From NCBI RefSeq assembly GCF_001590605.1, contig NZ_CP014504.1, positions 3,534,001 through 3,598,000 on the forward strand: a DNA stretch of 64,000 bases, in the 5' to 3' direction. The notes beneath the pieces are model-generated. The model saw nothing but the letters and a program-made list of their open reading frames with translations, was not told the DNA's origin and did not search any database. The position numbers and the translations under genes were made by a program. Positions 24,982 through 34,196 of this stretch are shown piece by piece (position 1 is the first letter of the stretch; each line of letters begins with the position of its first letter). This DNA comes from Pedobacter cryoconitis. GTDB lineage: Bacteria > Bacteroidota > Bacteroidia > Sphingobacteriales > Sphingobacteriaceae.

Positions 24982-25317
24982 ATGAACAATACGCAGCAAA
25001 TGCCCGATCATAAATACAAAACATTAAAAGAATTCTACCCGTTTTACCTGCAGGAACATCAAAATACCACAAACAGGATATTACACTTTACAGGAACAGC
25101 ACTTATTGGCCTCTGCTTTATTACAGCCATGCTTTTCCACAACTTCATTTTCTTCGCACTGATTCCAGTTGTCGGGTATGGATTCGCCTGGACAGGACAC
25201 TTCTTTTTTGAGAAGAATAAACCCGCCACCTTTAAATATCCATTGTTTAGCCTGGCAAGTGATTTTTTATTATTCGGTGACTTGATGATGGGCAGGCAGC
25301 CCTTCAAAGTTAAATAG
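24982..25317 (+). CDS. DUF962/Mpo1-like membrane protein
   Basis: This 111-residue protein has the family start FYPFYLQEHQNTTNRILHF and membrane segments at about 39-55 and 59-75. A conserved late block GHFFFEKNKPATFKYP follows. Fungal Mpo1 is a metal-dependent alpha-dioxygenase acting on 2-hydroxy fatty acids, and the His residues that bind metal there are visible here (EHQN, HF, GHF). The bacterial role is unproven. It starts right after the HAD stop codon (TAG-ATG). Confidence 0.8.
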   Translation: MNNTQQMPDHKYKTLKEFYPFYLQEHQNTTNRILHFTGTALIGLCFITAMLFHNFIFFALIPVVGYGFAWTGHFFFEKNKPATFKYPLFSLASDFLLFGDLMMGRQPFKVK

Positions 25318-25433
25318 CTGATATTGATAATACTTATAAATCTTAATAGACAAAATCTATAGCAGTATAGAAATTAGGTGTTGGGATACCGTAAAAATAC
25401 GAGCTACTTTTAGCCAGGAAAAATGAAATAACC

Positions 25434-26948
25434 ATGGAAGAAACGAACAAACCAACGCGCAAATTAACTACCGCATCCGGCAGACCTTATGCTGAACATG
25501 AAAATAGTCAGTCTGTAGGCAGAAGAGGCCCTTTATTATTACAAGACTTTGTCTTACATGAAAAAATGGCCCACTTTAACCGGGAACGTATCCCTGAAAG
25601 AGTGGTACATGCCAAAGGAACAGGCGCATATGGTACATTGACGATTACCCATGATATATCAAAATATACAAAGGCAAAGATTTTCAATCAAATTGGCAAT
25701 ACCTGTAAAATGTTTTTACGCTTCTCTACTGTAGGTGGCGAAAAAGGAAGTGCTGACTCTGAAAGAGATCCGCGTGGCTTTGCGCTTAAATTTTATACAG
25801 AAGACGGTAACTGGGATTTAGTAGGCAACAATACGCCTGTTTTCTTTATCAAAGACCCTAAAAAATTCAGTGACTTCATTCATACACAGAAACGCGAGCC
25901 AAGAACTAACTTGAAAAGCCCGACGATGATGTGGGATTTCTGGTCATTGAACCCTGAAAGTCTTCACCAGGTAATGATCCTGATGTCTGACAGAGGTACA
26001 CCATTCTCTTATCGCCATATGGATGGATTTGGTAGCCATACTTATTCGATGATCAATGCTGACAACGAACGTGTATGGGTTAAATTCCACTTTAAAACTC
26101 AACAAGGGATCAAAAACTTTACGGGGCCCGAAGCAGATGCGATGCGTACACAGGATATGGATCACTCGCAACGTGATTTAGTAGAAGCAATCGACAACAA
26201 ACAATTCCCAAAATGGACGATGAAAATCCAGGTGATGACAGAAGAAGAGGCAAAAACCTTTAGATGGAATCCATTCGATCTTTCTAAAATATGGCCACAT
26301 GGTGAATTTCCACTAATTGAGGTCGGTGAAATTGAATTGAATCAAATTCCAAGAAACTATTTCGCACATGTGGAACAGGCGGCTTTCGCTCCTTCCAATT
26401 TGGTTGATGGAATTGGTTTCTCTCCTGACAAGATGTTACAGGGCCGTATATTATCATATGCAGATGCCCACCGTCACCGTTTAGGTGTAAATTATGAGCA
26501 GATCCCTGTAAATGCCTGCCCTTTCATGGTCAATAATTATCACCGTGACGGACAAATGCGTGTAGATGACAACGGAAATGAGGAACCTAACTACTATCCA
26601 AATAGCTTTGGTGATGTCATTCCTGATGAAAGTTATAAAGAACCAGCCTGGGAATTAGAATCTAATGTGGCTGACTGGTTTGACAGAAATGAAGGTCCAG
26701 GCGATAATGACCATTATACACAGCCAGGCGATTTATACCGCAAAGTAATGAGTGATGCAGATCGCAAAAATTTAATCAGTAATATTGTTGGTGCGATGAG
26801 CGGCATTAGCGGCCCTAGAAAGGATCAAATCATTAACCTGCAGCTTTGCCATTGGTTCAGAGCTGATATAGGCTTAGGGATGGCTATTGCAAGCGGATTA
26901 GGCATTGACGCTAGTCAAGCTATGCAGCAACAAAAACACCAGGCTTAA
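25434..26948 (+). CDS. katA: Catalase, haem, clade of small-subunit enzymes
   Basis: This monofunctional haem catalase has 504 residues and converts hydrogen peroxide to water and oxygen. H59 in ERVVHAKG is the distal His. RGFALKFYTEDGNWDLVGNN carries the conserved Asn. The proximal Tyr lies in RILSYADAHRHRLG. The length is normal for small-subunit catalases. It is monocistronic and followed by a bidirectional terminator. No OxyR site is obvious. Confidence 0.95.
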   Translation: MEETNKPTRKLTTASGRPYAEHENSQSVGRRGPLLLQDFVLHEKMAHFNRERIPERVVHAKGTGAYGTLTITHDISKYTKAKIFNQIGNTCKMFLRFSTVGGEKGSADSERDPRGFALKFYTEDGNWDLVGNNTPVFFIKDPKKFSDFIHTQKREPRTNLKSPTMMWDFWSLNPESLHQVMILMSDRGTPFSYRHMDGFGSHTYSMINADNERVWVKFHFKTQQGIKNFTGPEADAMRTQDMDHSQRDLVEAIDNKQFPKWTMKIQVMTEEEAKTFRWNPFDLSKIWPHGEFPLIEVGEIELNQIPRNYFAHVEQAAFAPSNLVDGIGFSPDKMLQGRILSYADAHRHRLGVNYEQIPVNACPFMVNNYHRDGQMRVDDNGNEEPNYYPNSFGDVIPDESYKEPAWELESNVADWFDRNEGPGDNDHYTQPGDLYRKVMSDADRKNLISNIVGAMSGISGPRKDQIINLQLCHWFRADIGLGMAIASGLGIDASQAMQQQKHQA

Positions 26949-26978
26949 TTTCAGCCAGACCAAACCTTTAAACAGCAA

Positions 26979-27012
26979 AAACCGCCTTATAAATCAATAT
27001 AAGGCGGTTTTT
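26979..27012. terminator. Bidirectional terminator between katA and putA-like gene
   Basis: AAACCGCCTTAT (26979-26990) pairs exactly with 26999-27010, with A-run on the left and T-run on the right. Confidence 0.85.
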
Positions 27013-27031
27013 CATTTATAATTTCAGGAAA

Positions 27032-28216
27032 CTAACCGTTTCTTCTTTGCTTTTCTCTTGCAATCAGATCAAGTTCTCTGCTGGTTTGTCCGGCAACCGA
27101 AGTATTCTCTTGTGCACGTCTGAATAAATACGGCATAACAGCTTTAACAGGGCCGTAAGGCACATATTTAGCCACGTTATACCCTGAATCAGATAAATTA
27201 AAACTCAGGTTATCACTCATCCCTAATAACTGAGCGAAATAAACATGAGGGTGACTATGACTAATTTGATGCGCATCAAGCAACTCTGCCAATACCCTGC
27301 AACTTGCTTCATTGTGCGTACCACAAACTACACCGATCTGTTCAACATGGTCTGCGCAATAAGTAATAGCCGCATTATAATCTCTGTCTGTAGTTTCTTT
27401 ATCTGGCTGGATCGGAGAAGAATAACCTCTTTCGGCCGCTCTTTTACGCTCTTTTTCCATATAAGCACCACGAACAATTTTAGCTCCTAAAATAAAGCCT
27501 GCCTCTTTAGCGACCAGGTGGTCAGCTTTTAAATGTGCAAGTTTATCATGACGGTACAATTGATAAGTATTGTAAACAATCAGCTTCTCTTTATTGAATA
27601 AGATCATCATATCTAAAGCCAGCGCATCGATCGTATCCTGAATCCAGGTTTCTTCCGCATCAATCATTACAGGTACATTTTTTTCAAATGCTGTTCTGCA
27701 GATCCGTTCACAACGATGTTTTACTTTTTCAAATTCAGCTTTTTCTTCAGCAGAAAGCGCAGCCTTAGCATCCAGTTTCTCCAATAAGCCGAAACGTCCG
27801 ATACCTGTTACCTTAAAAACAGTAATTGGTACGCGTTTATCTCCCGCAGCCCGGTCTATCGTTCTGATAATCTCTGCACAGGTAAAATCAAATACATGCT
27901 CCTCTTCTTCTCCTTCTACAGAATAATCTAAGATCGTACCTACTTTCCCATCAGCCAGCAAAGCGATTGTACGCTCACACTCTGCGATAGTCTCCCCACC
28001 GCAAAACTGTTTGAAGATAGTAGATTTGATAATCCCCTGAATCGGTAATCCGATGTTTAAAAATAAATTCGTCACAGGCGGGCCCACCTGAGTCAAAAAA
28101 TTGCTACTCATTATTTTGAATAACCAGTAAGCACTGTTTAGTTCTGATTTTGATTTATTACGAAAAGCTATCTCCGTATTGTCAAAATTTAGTTTTTTCC
28201 CTGGGGATACTTGCAT
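27032..28216 (-). CDS. Proline dehydrogenase
   Basis: This protein has 394 residues from the ATG at 28216, the likely start; a TTG lies seven codons upstream. It is an FAD-dependent monofunctional proline dehydrogenase, which oxidises proline to pyrroline-5-carboxylate. The TIM-barrel motifs are visible: KVTGIGRFGLLEKL, GAKIVRGAYMEKERKRA, GTHNE, YVPYGPVKAVMPYLFRRAQE. The last one is the conserved C-terminal region that binds proline and FAD. No P5C dehydrogenase is fused or adjacent. It is transcribed away from the S4/aroB operon. Confidence 0.93.
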   Translation of the reverse strand: MQVSPGKKLNFDNTEIAFRNKSKSELNSAYWLFKIMSSNFLTQVGPPVTNLFLNIGLPIQGIIKSTIFKQFCGGETIAECERTIALLADGKVGTILDYSVEGEEEEHVFDFTCAEIIRTIDRAAGDKRVPITVFKVTGIGRFGLLEKLDAKAALSAEEKAEFEKVKHRCERICRTAFEKNVPVMIDAEETWIQDTIDALALDMMILFNKEKLIVYNTYQLYRHDKLAHLKADHLVAKEAGFILGAKIVRGAYMEKERKRAAERGYSSPIQPDKETTDRDYNAAITYCADHVEQIGVVCGTHNEASCRVLAELLDAHQISHSHPHVYFAQLLGMSDNLSFNLSDSGYNVAKYVPYGPVKAVMPYLFRRAQENTSVAGQTSRELDLIAREKQRRNG

Positions 28217-28244
28217 TTGGATTGATGTATTAGTCAAACGGACG

Positions 28245-28304
28245 CAAAAATATAAATTCCGGGACTATCATTTGCAAAACCCTTTATAAATAATTGTAAA
28301 TTTG
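28245..28304. promoter_or_regulatory. Divergent promoters sharing a TTTGCAAA palindrome
   Basis: The plus promoter has TTTG (28271-28274), 22 bases, then TAAATTTG (28297-28304). The minus promoter has TTTG as the complement of 28275-28278, 22 bases, then TATTTTTG (complement of 28245-28252). The two -33 boxes form one palindrome, and both spacers are 22. The plus start would be almost leaderless. Confidence 0.6.
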
Positions 28305-28311
28305 CAGTACA

Positions 28312-28518
28312 ATGATAGAATTTAAATTAGAAGGCGAATTTATTCCCCTTATTTCTTTGCTAAAAGCGACCGGACTTGTTCAAAGTGGCGGCGAAGCGCA
28401 AACAGTAGTAGAAGATGGCCTGGTGAAGTATAACGGCAATGTAGATTACCGCAAGCGTTTAAAAGTACGTATCGGTGATGTTGTTGATTTTATGGGCAAC
28501 CAAATTAAAATAGTATAA
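28312..28518 (+). CDS. S4-domain RNA-binding protein (YbcJ-like)
   Basis: This 68-residue protein consists of one S4 domain, with LISLLKATGLVQSGGEAQTV, then VEDGLVKYNGNVDYRKRLKV. S4 domains bind structured RNA; YbcJ-like proteins are linked to ribosome maturation, but a specific role is not known. Its stop overlaps the start of aroB by one base (TAATG). Confidence 0.85.
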   Translation: MIEFKLEGEFIPLISLLKATGLVQSGGEAQTVVEDGLVKYNGNVDYRKRLKVRIGDVVDFMGNQIKIV

Positions 28519-29585
28519 TGAATAAACTGGAAAGTGCTGGTCACAACATATATTTTGATACCAGGTTAGCACCATTGGCAGAAATCATTGAAAACGGAAA
28601 GTACAGCAATGTATTTGTTTTCGCAGACCGCAATACAGCTGAACTTTGTTTGCCTGTGTTCAGAGAGATGCTGGATGATTTTAGTGGATTTGATCTGATC
28701 GAAACTGATCCGGGAGAAGAGAACAAAAACATTGATTTTTGTATCGGTATCTGGAAAACTTTACTTGATTTTGGCGCAGACCGCAAATGCCTGGTTATTA
28801 ACCTTGGTGGTGGTGTGATTACGGATATGGGTGGCTTTGTAGCCTCTACGTATAAACGTGGGGTAGATTTCATCAATATCCCTACCACGCTGCTTTCGCA
28901 GGTTGACGCTTCTGTGGGCGGGAAAACTGGTATTGACATCGATAATGTAAAGAACATGGTCGGTACTTTCAGTTTACCACAAGCCGTATTTATTGAAGCA
29001 GAATTCTTGAAAACAGTACCCCAAAGGGAAATGCTTTCAGGATTTGCGGAAATGATTAAACACGGATTAATTGCAGATCAGGAATACTATTATCAATTAA
29101 AAGCAGCTGACTATAAAAATATAACAACTGCAGCTATACACCGTTCGGTAGAGATTAAAAATGAGGTCGTAACCGCTGATCCGCAGGAAAAGGGCTTACG
29201 CAAGATCTTAAACTTTGGTCATACCATTGGTCATGCTGTGGAAAGTTATTCGTTAAGCAAAGATAAAAAGCCACTTACCCATGGAGAAGCAATTGCTATC
29301 GGCATGATCTGTGAAGCCTATCTTTCTCATAAAAACAGTACGCTGACTGCAGAAGAACTGGAAGAAATCCGTCAGTATATCTCCAAAGTTTATCCTGCTT
29401 ATAAAATTAAAGAAAAATCGTTCGCCCAACTTTCTGTATTCATGCAGAGTGATAAGAAAAATGAACATGGTAATGTACTGTTTTCATTATTGCAAAGCAT
29501 TGGAAAATGTACTTACAACTGTAGAGTTTCAGAAAGCGACATCGTCGAAAGTTTGGAATATTACAATTTAACTTATGCTAAATGA
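28518..29585 (+). CDS. aroB: 3-dehydroquinate synthase
   Basis: This 355-residue enzyme makes 3-dehydroquinate from DAHP, the second step of the shikimate pathway. Motifs include LGGGVITDMGGFVASTYKRG, IPTTLLSQVDASVGGKTGID, FAEMIKHG, and the metal-binding NFGHTIGHAVES and THGEAIAIGM. It overlaps the S4 gene by one base and the following membrane enzyme gene by 11 bases, so the three are translationally coupled. The rest of the pathway lies 10 kb away, near pheA. Confidence 0.95.
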   Translation: MNKLESAGHNIYFDTRLAPLAEIIENGKYSNVFVFADRNTAELCLPVFREMLDDFSGFDLIETDPGEENKNIDFCIGIWKTLLDFGADRKCLVINLGGGVITDMGGFVASTYKRGVDFINIPTTLLSQVDASVGGKTGIDIDNVKNMVGTFSLPQAVFIEAEFLKTVPQREMLSGFAEMIKHGLIADQEYYYQLKAADYKNITTAAIHRSVEIKNEVVTADPQEKGLRKILNFGHTIGHAVESYSLSKDKKPLTHGEAIAIGMICEAYLSHKNSTLTAEELEEIRQYISKVYPAYKIKEKSFAQLSVFMQSDKKNEHGNVLFSLLQSIGKCTYNCRVSESDIVESLEYYNLTYAK

Positions 29586-30486
29586 TCCTAGAAATATAAC
29601 GCTTTCCCTGTTGTTCGGCTTACTGATTGTCATTTCTATAGTGGAAATGTACATCAGTTACATGCACGACAGGAAGTTATATGCCAAAAGAGATACGTTG
29701 ACAAACGTATACCTGATGGGCCTGGCTTTTTTAATCAATATATCGACTAAAACTGCCACGTTCTTTTTATTAAATTACTGTTATCAGTTCCGCCTGTTCG
29801 AAATCAAAAATATTTTTGTTTACTGGATAGTGCTGGTACTTGCACAAGACCTGTTGTATTGGGTATTACATACCTCAGGTCATTATATCAGATTTTTCTG
29901 GGCGATGCATGTGACACATCACTCGTCTGCCCTATTTAACCTGACTACAGGGTTCCGGTCCACCGTTTTTGAACCATTGTACCGGGTGTTCTTTTATTTG
30001 CCACTTGCATTTATGGGTTTCTCAGCAATAGATATCCTTTTTGCCTACCTGGTTACGCAGTTGTATGGAAATGCAGTCCATACACAGGCAGTCGGAAAAT
30101 TACATCCGATTTTAGAATACTTCCTGGTTACGCCGTCTCACCACCGTGTACATCATGCCAGTAATATCCGCTATCTGGATAAAAACATGGGCATGGTCTT
30201 GATTATCTGGGACAGGATGTTCGGAACCTTCCAGGAAGAACTTCCTGAAGATAAAGTTGTCTATGGTTTGACACACCAGCCAGAGGATACGGGCCCGGTT
30301 AATATCGTTTTTCATGAGTTTAAAGCTATGACAGCAGATGTGAAACACGCCCCGGGATTTAAAAATAAACTCAGGTATATGTTTTATCCTCCGGGATGGA
30401 GCCATGACGGAAGTACACAAGTCGCGAAAGTGATGCAACAAGAATTAAAAGAGGCTGAAGAACGCGAAAAGCTGATTAAAGCTTAA
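29575..30486 (+). CDS. Sterol-desaturase/fatty-acid-hydroxylase-like membrane enzyme
   Basis: This 303-residue integral membrane protein has four or so membrane segments. The di-iron His boxes of the sterol desaturase/fatty acid hydroxylase family are present: HTSGH, HVTHHSS and HHRVHH. The family hydroxylates or desaturates lipids, but the substrate is not known. The gene overlaps the end of aroB, yet its function seems unrelated. A strong terminator follows. Confidence 0.88.
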   Translation: MLNDPRNITLSLLFGLLIVISIVEMYISYMHDRKLYAKRDTLTNVYLMGLAFLINISTKTATFFLLNYCYQFRLFEIKNIFVYWIVLVLAQDLLYWVLHTSGHYIRFFWAMHVTHHSSALFNLTTGFRSTVFEPLYRVFFYLPLAFMGFSAIDILFAYLVTQLYGNAVHTQAVGKLHPILEYFLVTPSHHRVHHASNIRYLDKNMGMVLIIWDRMFGTFQEELPEDKVVYGLTHQPEDTGPVNIVFHEFKAMTADVKHAPGFKNKLRYMFYPPGWSHDGSTQVAKVMQQELKEAEEREKLIKA

Positions 30487-30510
30487 GACTAGCTAACGCT
30501 GGTCATAAAA

Positions 30511-30552
30511 AATAAGGCCGCTGTAAATCAAATTACAGCGGCCTTATTTTTT
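30511..30552 (+). terminator. Intrinsic terminator after the S4-aroB-desaturase operon
   Basis: A 16-bp perfect stem (30511-30526 with 30533-30548) is followed by a T-run. Confidence 0.9.
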
Positions 30553-30763
30553 ATTAATTGTCCAATATTTATACAGTTTGACCAGGCAATCCTGTATATT
30601 TTTCCAGAGGCTATCAACAGATATTTATGGATTAAAAAAAAGTTCGCATTAATAATTATTATATAACGCCTTAATCAACACTTAATCGATATTTACAACA
30701 TTATTTTTCAGAATTACGCAACAAAACGACTTATCTAACTGATAAATAGATCATTATTGGCTT

Positions 30764-30771
30764 TATATTTG
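30764..30771 (+). promoter_or_regulatory. -7 box upstream of the type VI effector island
   Basis: TATATTTG matches TAnnTTTG. The -33 box is weak. It lies 62 bases before the short TssD-like ORF, so transcription of the island probably starts here. Confidence 0.45.
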
Positions 30772-30832
30772 TAGATTAGAGTTCAGGAGTAAAAAACATT
30801 CTCTGAATTATTTAACAATTAATCTTAAAATT

Positions 30833-30874
30833 ATGGCTTTCAAAGCACAATTAACATCCATACCAGCAGATTGA
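30833..30874 (+). pseudogene. Possible TssD/Hcp start fragment (13 codons)
   Basis: The frame begins MAFKAQLTSI and stops after 13 codons. Bacteroidota TssD (Hcp) proteins often start with a similar string (M-x-F-K-A-x-L). The bases after the stop have no clear coding potential for the rest of Hcp, and the next gene starts at 31003. It is either the truncated front of a lost tssD or a short leader peptide. Confidence 0.35.
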
Positions 30875-31002
30875 CTGGTCTTGTTTTCCGGTTCTTACCA
30901 AACAATTAATTGGTCAGCATCAATAGCATTTGCTAGGGATGAAGTTAGCGTATTCAGCCAGCAACCCCATTAATACTTGCAGGCTATTAACAACCAAAAA
31001 AC

Positions 31003-31608
31003 ATGGATGATCAAACAAAGAAAAATCGCGTTATCAAATACCCATGCATAAAAATGCTTGCGGTTATTTTAATTGCAGGCCAGAGCCTGGCCTGTAAACA
31101 GCCTAAATCTGAAAATATAAAAGACAGTCAACTGACGACAGTTGTTAAACTGCCGGTCAATGATCAGGTAATTATCTACATAGATAGTATTGCCAGTAAA
31201 TTTGACAATCAAAAATTCAATGCTGAACAGCTAAAGCTACTTACTGATAGTTTTTCAAGCTATTTTCCAGTAGGAATTTATAAAGATGATCATTCAGTAC
31301 CAGACAGTAGCATAGCTGCCGATATCAATATAAGTTCTGCTGTTGATCAGTATGATTTCGTCAATCTTTCTATACCAGAAAATATAGGCACAAAACTTTC
31401 CTTTAAACAACTGACTGCACATTTTGGCCCGGTAACACCAAGAGATACGATGTTCCCTGCTCCAAAAATGCCTTTTCCGCTTATTATTGAACTAAAAAAC
31501 CATTTCCCTAATCAAAAAAGCCATGTATTTCTGAATATACAGGCTTCTGATAGCCCGGAATCAATCACTAATCAAATATCATCCATTAAAATAGTCAGAT
31601 CTAAATAA
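31003..31608 (+). CDS. Lipoprotein, possible immunity protein to the next gene
   Basis: This 201-residue protein has an N-terminal hydrophobic stretch and lipobox SLAC (Cys31) followed by KQPK, so it should be anchored in the envelope. The rest is not recognised. It starts the operon that continues with an L,D-transpeptidase-like protein (14-base gap) and VgrG. A periplasmic lipoprotein in front of an effector that would act on peptidoglycan is the usual position for an immunity gene. This is inference. Confidence 0.6.
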   Translation: MDDQTKKNRVIKYPCIKMLAVILIAGQSLACKQPKSENIKDSQLTTVVKLPVNDQVIIYIDSIASKFDNQKFNAEQLKLLTDSFSSYFPVGIYKDDHSVPDSSIAADINISSAVDQYDFVNLSIPENIGTKLSFKQLTAHFGPVTPRDTMFPAPKMPFPLIIELKNHFPNQKSHVFLNIQASDSPESITNQISSIKIVRSK

Positions 31609-31622
31609 CCGGAGGAATATTT

Positions 31623-32360
31623 ATGGCTTCTTACTCCATTACAAAAATAAATGAATATGATGCGCATGGCGGCCCTTCCAGCGAAAAACCTGGTGGAGAT
31701 GGCCATGCAAAAACTGCTACCCGCGAAGGCCGTTATGTGATCAATAGTATTGGTAAACACGTAAGTTATGGCAAGTATGCGTATTGGTCAGGTGTAGCAT
31801 GGGGTACAGAAATGCGTTTGGACGGGGACATTACCATGGTCAAAAATGGAGGTGCCTGGGTTAGATTAACAGACGTTAATGCACAATGGGGCAAATACAA
31901 AACCCAGCAAAAACAGGTGACCGAATACATCAGGCAGCAATACACAGCAATTTCTAACAGTAAAGCCTTTCCAAACCGCTGGATTTTTAATGATTTTGGC
32001 CATACCTCGGTTAAATATTTCAAAGACAACAATCACAATTGGAAACTGGACGGCAAAGAACAGGTCCTTGGCGATTTTATTCATACTACCCCACCCGATG
32101 AATACCTGACCAGTATCAATAAGGGCTCACAAATAAAACTGTCAGAATCTCATGGCTGTATCCATGTCAAACCACTTGATATTGATACGATGATTGGCAA
32201 TGGTTATCTGAAAAAAGGAAACACCATTGAAGTGCATAGTTATACAGAACGAATGATCCCGGTTAGTTTAACAAGGAGCATTGCAAGACCACCTTTTGAA
32301 GTGCATTTTTATCCTGGCTTATTCAAAATCGCGATTTACCGGGTGAGTATAAAGAAATAA
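31623..32360 (+). CDS. L,D-transpeptidase-like (YkuD) protein, candidate T6SS effector
   Basis: This 245-residue protein has a C-terminal YkuD-like site: SESHGCIHVKP with H177, C179 and H181, preceded by a distant HTT box (FIHTTPPDE). There is no signal peptide, so the protein is not exported by Sec. The position is between a lipoprotein and VgrG. The Tlde1 family of Salmonella T6SS effectors is related to L,D-transpeptidases and acts on peptidoglycan. The same job is a good hypothesis here. The usual HGxxxSHGC-R form has His instead of Arg after the site, as in some other YkuD-like proteins. Confidence 0.7.
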   Translation: MASYSITKINEYDAHGGPSSEKPGGDGHAKTATREGRYVINSIGKHVSYGKYAYWSGVAWGTEMRLDGDITMVKNGGAWVRLTDVNAQWGKYKTQQKQVTEYIRQQYTAISNSKAFPNRWIFNDFGHTSVKYFKDNNHNWKLDGKEQVLGDFIHTTPPDEYLTSINKGSQIKLSESHGCIHVKPLDIDTMIGNGYLKKGNTIEVHSYTERMIPVSLTRSIARPPFEVHFYPGLFKIAIYRVSIKK

Positions 32361-32392
32361 AATATCTATAAAGCATTTACAAAACGACTACC

Positions 32393-34192
32393 ATGGAGAA
32401 TAAAGTAAAAGTAGAAATCAATATTGAAGGTACACCTATACCGACCTTTTCGAGTTTCAATTTATATCAGAAGTTCAATGAGCATCACACGTTCGAACTT
32501 CGCTTTAATCAGGATCAGATTGAATTGCCAGGATCAGTTTCGCTGAACCGTTCCAAAGATTTTATAGGTAAAAATATAGCGATAGAGTTTGGCACTATAC
32601 CAGGTAAAGGAAATCGTTTTTCGGGGATTATTACCAAAGTTGAAATTGCGCAGTCCCATGGTTTAATGGGCGATATCGTTCTTTCAGGATTTAGTCCGAC
32701 TATCTTAATTGACCGTGGCCCTGATCTGGGATCTTACCTGAATAAAGACCTTAAATCAATCATTGACCAGGCGACAAAAGAAGTCCCTGTCAATGACCTG
32801 AATATGAAGGTAAAGCCGAGCCGCACCTCACCTATTGATTATTTAATTCAATACCGGGAAAGTGATTTTGAATTCATCAACAGGCTTGCTGCTCAATATC
32901 ATGAGTGGTTTTTCTATGATGGGACAACACTGGTTTTTGGAAAGCCAGACGATTTAAAACAAGTAAAGTTGATTTATGGGCGGGATATCAGTAATATTCA
33001 ATACGGGATACAAATTGCCCCGCTGAAGTATAAAAAGTTCTCTTATAACCCAAAACAAGACGAATTACTAGCTGCCAGTGGCGAAGGTCAGCGTTCCGGA
33101 TCGCCGGATATGGCCCATGCAATTGCTGCGTCCAATAATGTTTATAGCAAAGCTTTTAATCAGCCACTGGTTACCCGCGTTGATAGTAAAATGGAGATTG
33201 ACACTTTTGTGAAAAATGAACAGGATTCGCTGATCGCTGGTCTTTTGCATATCAATGGCACGGGTGATAATCCACAGGTAAGCTTAGGCTGCGTAGCTGA
33301 CATTAGCATGAGCACCAGAAAGTTAAATGATTTTGCAGTAGAAGATTTTGGAAAATTCCTGGTTACTTCTGTTTACCACCATGTAGATGGCGTAGGTCAT
33401 TATCAGAATTCTTTTGAAGCCATTTCTGCAGATACCGACCGTGTTCCTGTAAAGGATTCGACGAAACCACAACCTGACATACAATTGGCCAATGTGGTAG
33501 AAAACAATGATCCTGCTGGCAATGGTAGAATCAAGGTTAAATTTAAATGGGAATGTGGTTGTAATGATGTCACTGAGTGGCTCAGGGTATTAACGCCAGA
33601 TGCTGGAAGCTCCGAAAAGGTCAGCAAAAACAGAGGTTTTGTTTTTATCCCTGAAATTGGTGACCAGGTAGTGATCGCTTTTGAGGAAGGAAATATTGCG
33701 CGTCCGATTGTAATGGGCAGTGTATTCCATGGTAAAAGTGGTAGCGGAGGCAGTGGAAGTAATAATACCAAAAGCCTGACTTCTAAAAGCGGGCATACGA
33801 TTACCCTCGATGATGGAGGTGGCATGCTGATGAAAGACAAAACGGGATTAAACCATGTTTTGATTGATGGTAATAATGCAATTACAGTTACTTCTGACAA
33901 TACGGTCAAACTGCAAACAGGGAACGTAATGATCATTATGGATAAGGCAGCTGATAAGATTATTATACAAGCTAAGAATATAGAAATACGTGCAGCAGAT
34001 GATTTCAAGCTTACTGGTGATGGTGCTCCTGTGAAGAACGGAAGTATGGAGTTCGAGACTAAGTTATCAATCTCATCAAAAAATGAATTATCGATGAGCG
34101 GAGAAAGCAAAATCAATGTAAATGGTGAAAATGTAAGCATAGTTGGCAGCAATACAGTTATTGATGGTTCACCAGTAAAAATCAACTCTTAA
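32393..34192 (+). CDS. vgrG: VgrG (TssI), Bacteroidota type VI spike protein
   Basis: This 599-residue VgrG has the gp27-like part at about residues 1-370. The phage-baseplate beta-strand OB part covers about 370-430 (GRIKVKFKWECGCNDVTEWL, then FIPEIGDQVVIAFEEGNIARP). A repetitive beta-helix needle follows. It forms the puncturing tip of the type VI tail. No sheath, baseplate or membrane-complex genes are nearby, so this is an orphan spike with its own effectors. The following gene starts four bases after it. Confidence 0.93.
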   Translation: MENKVKVEINIEGTPIPTFSSFNLYQKFNEHHTFELRFNQDQIELPGSVSLNRSKDFIGKNIAIEFGTIPGKGNRFSGIITKVEIAQSHGLMGDIVLSGFSPTILIDRGPDLGSYLNKDLKSIIDQATKEVPVNDLNMKVKPSRTSPIDYLIQYRESDFEFINRLAAQYHEWFFYDGTTLVFGKPDDLKQVKLIYGRDISNIQYGIQIAPLKYKKFSYNPKQDELLAASGEGQRSGSPDMAHAIAASNNVYSKAFNQPLVTRVDSKMEIDTFVKNEQDSLIAGLLHINGTGDNPQVSLGCVADISMSTRKLNDFAVEDFGKFLVTSVYHHVDGVGHYQNSFEAISADTDRVPVKDSTKPQPDIQLANVVENNDPAGNGRIKVKFKWECGCNDVTEWLRVLTPDAGSSEKVSKNRGFVFIPEIGDQVVIAFEEGNIARPIVMGSVFHGKSGSGGSGSNNTKSLTSKSGHTITLDDGGGMLMKDKTGLNHVLIDGNNAITVTSDNTVKLQTGNVMIIMDKAADKIIIQAKNIEIRAADDFKLTGDGAPVKNGSMEFETKLSISSKNELSMSGESKINVNGENVSIVGSNTVIDGSPVKINS

Positions 34193-34196
34193 CTTT

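Noticed and set aside
33403..34185. A 260-codon open frame on the minus strand inside vgrG
   Set aside because: It is an antisense shadow of the VgrG needle repeats: composition is Ser/Leu/Pro-rich, there is no start signal, and vgrG is certain.
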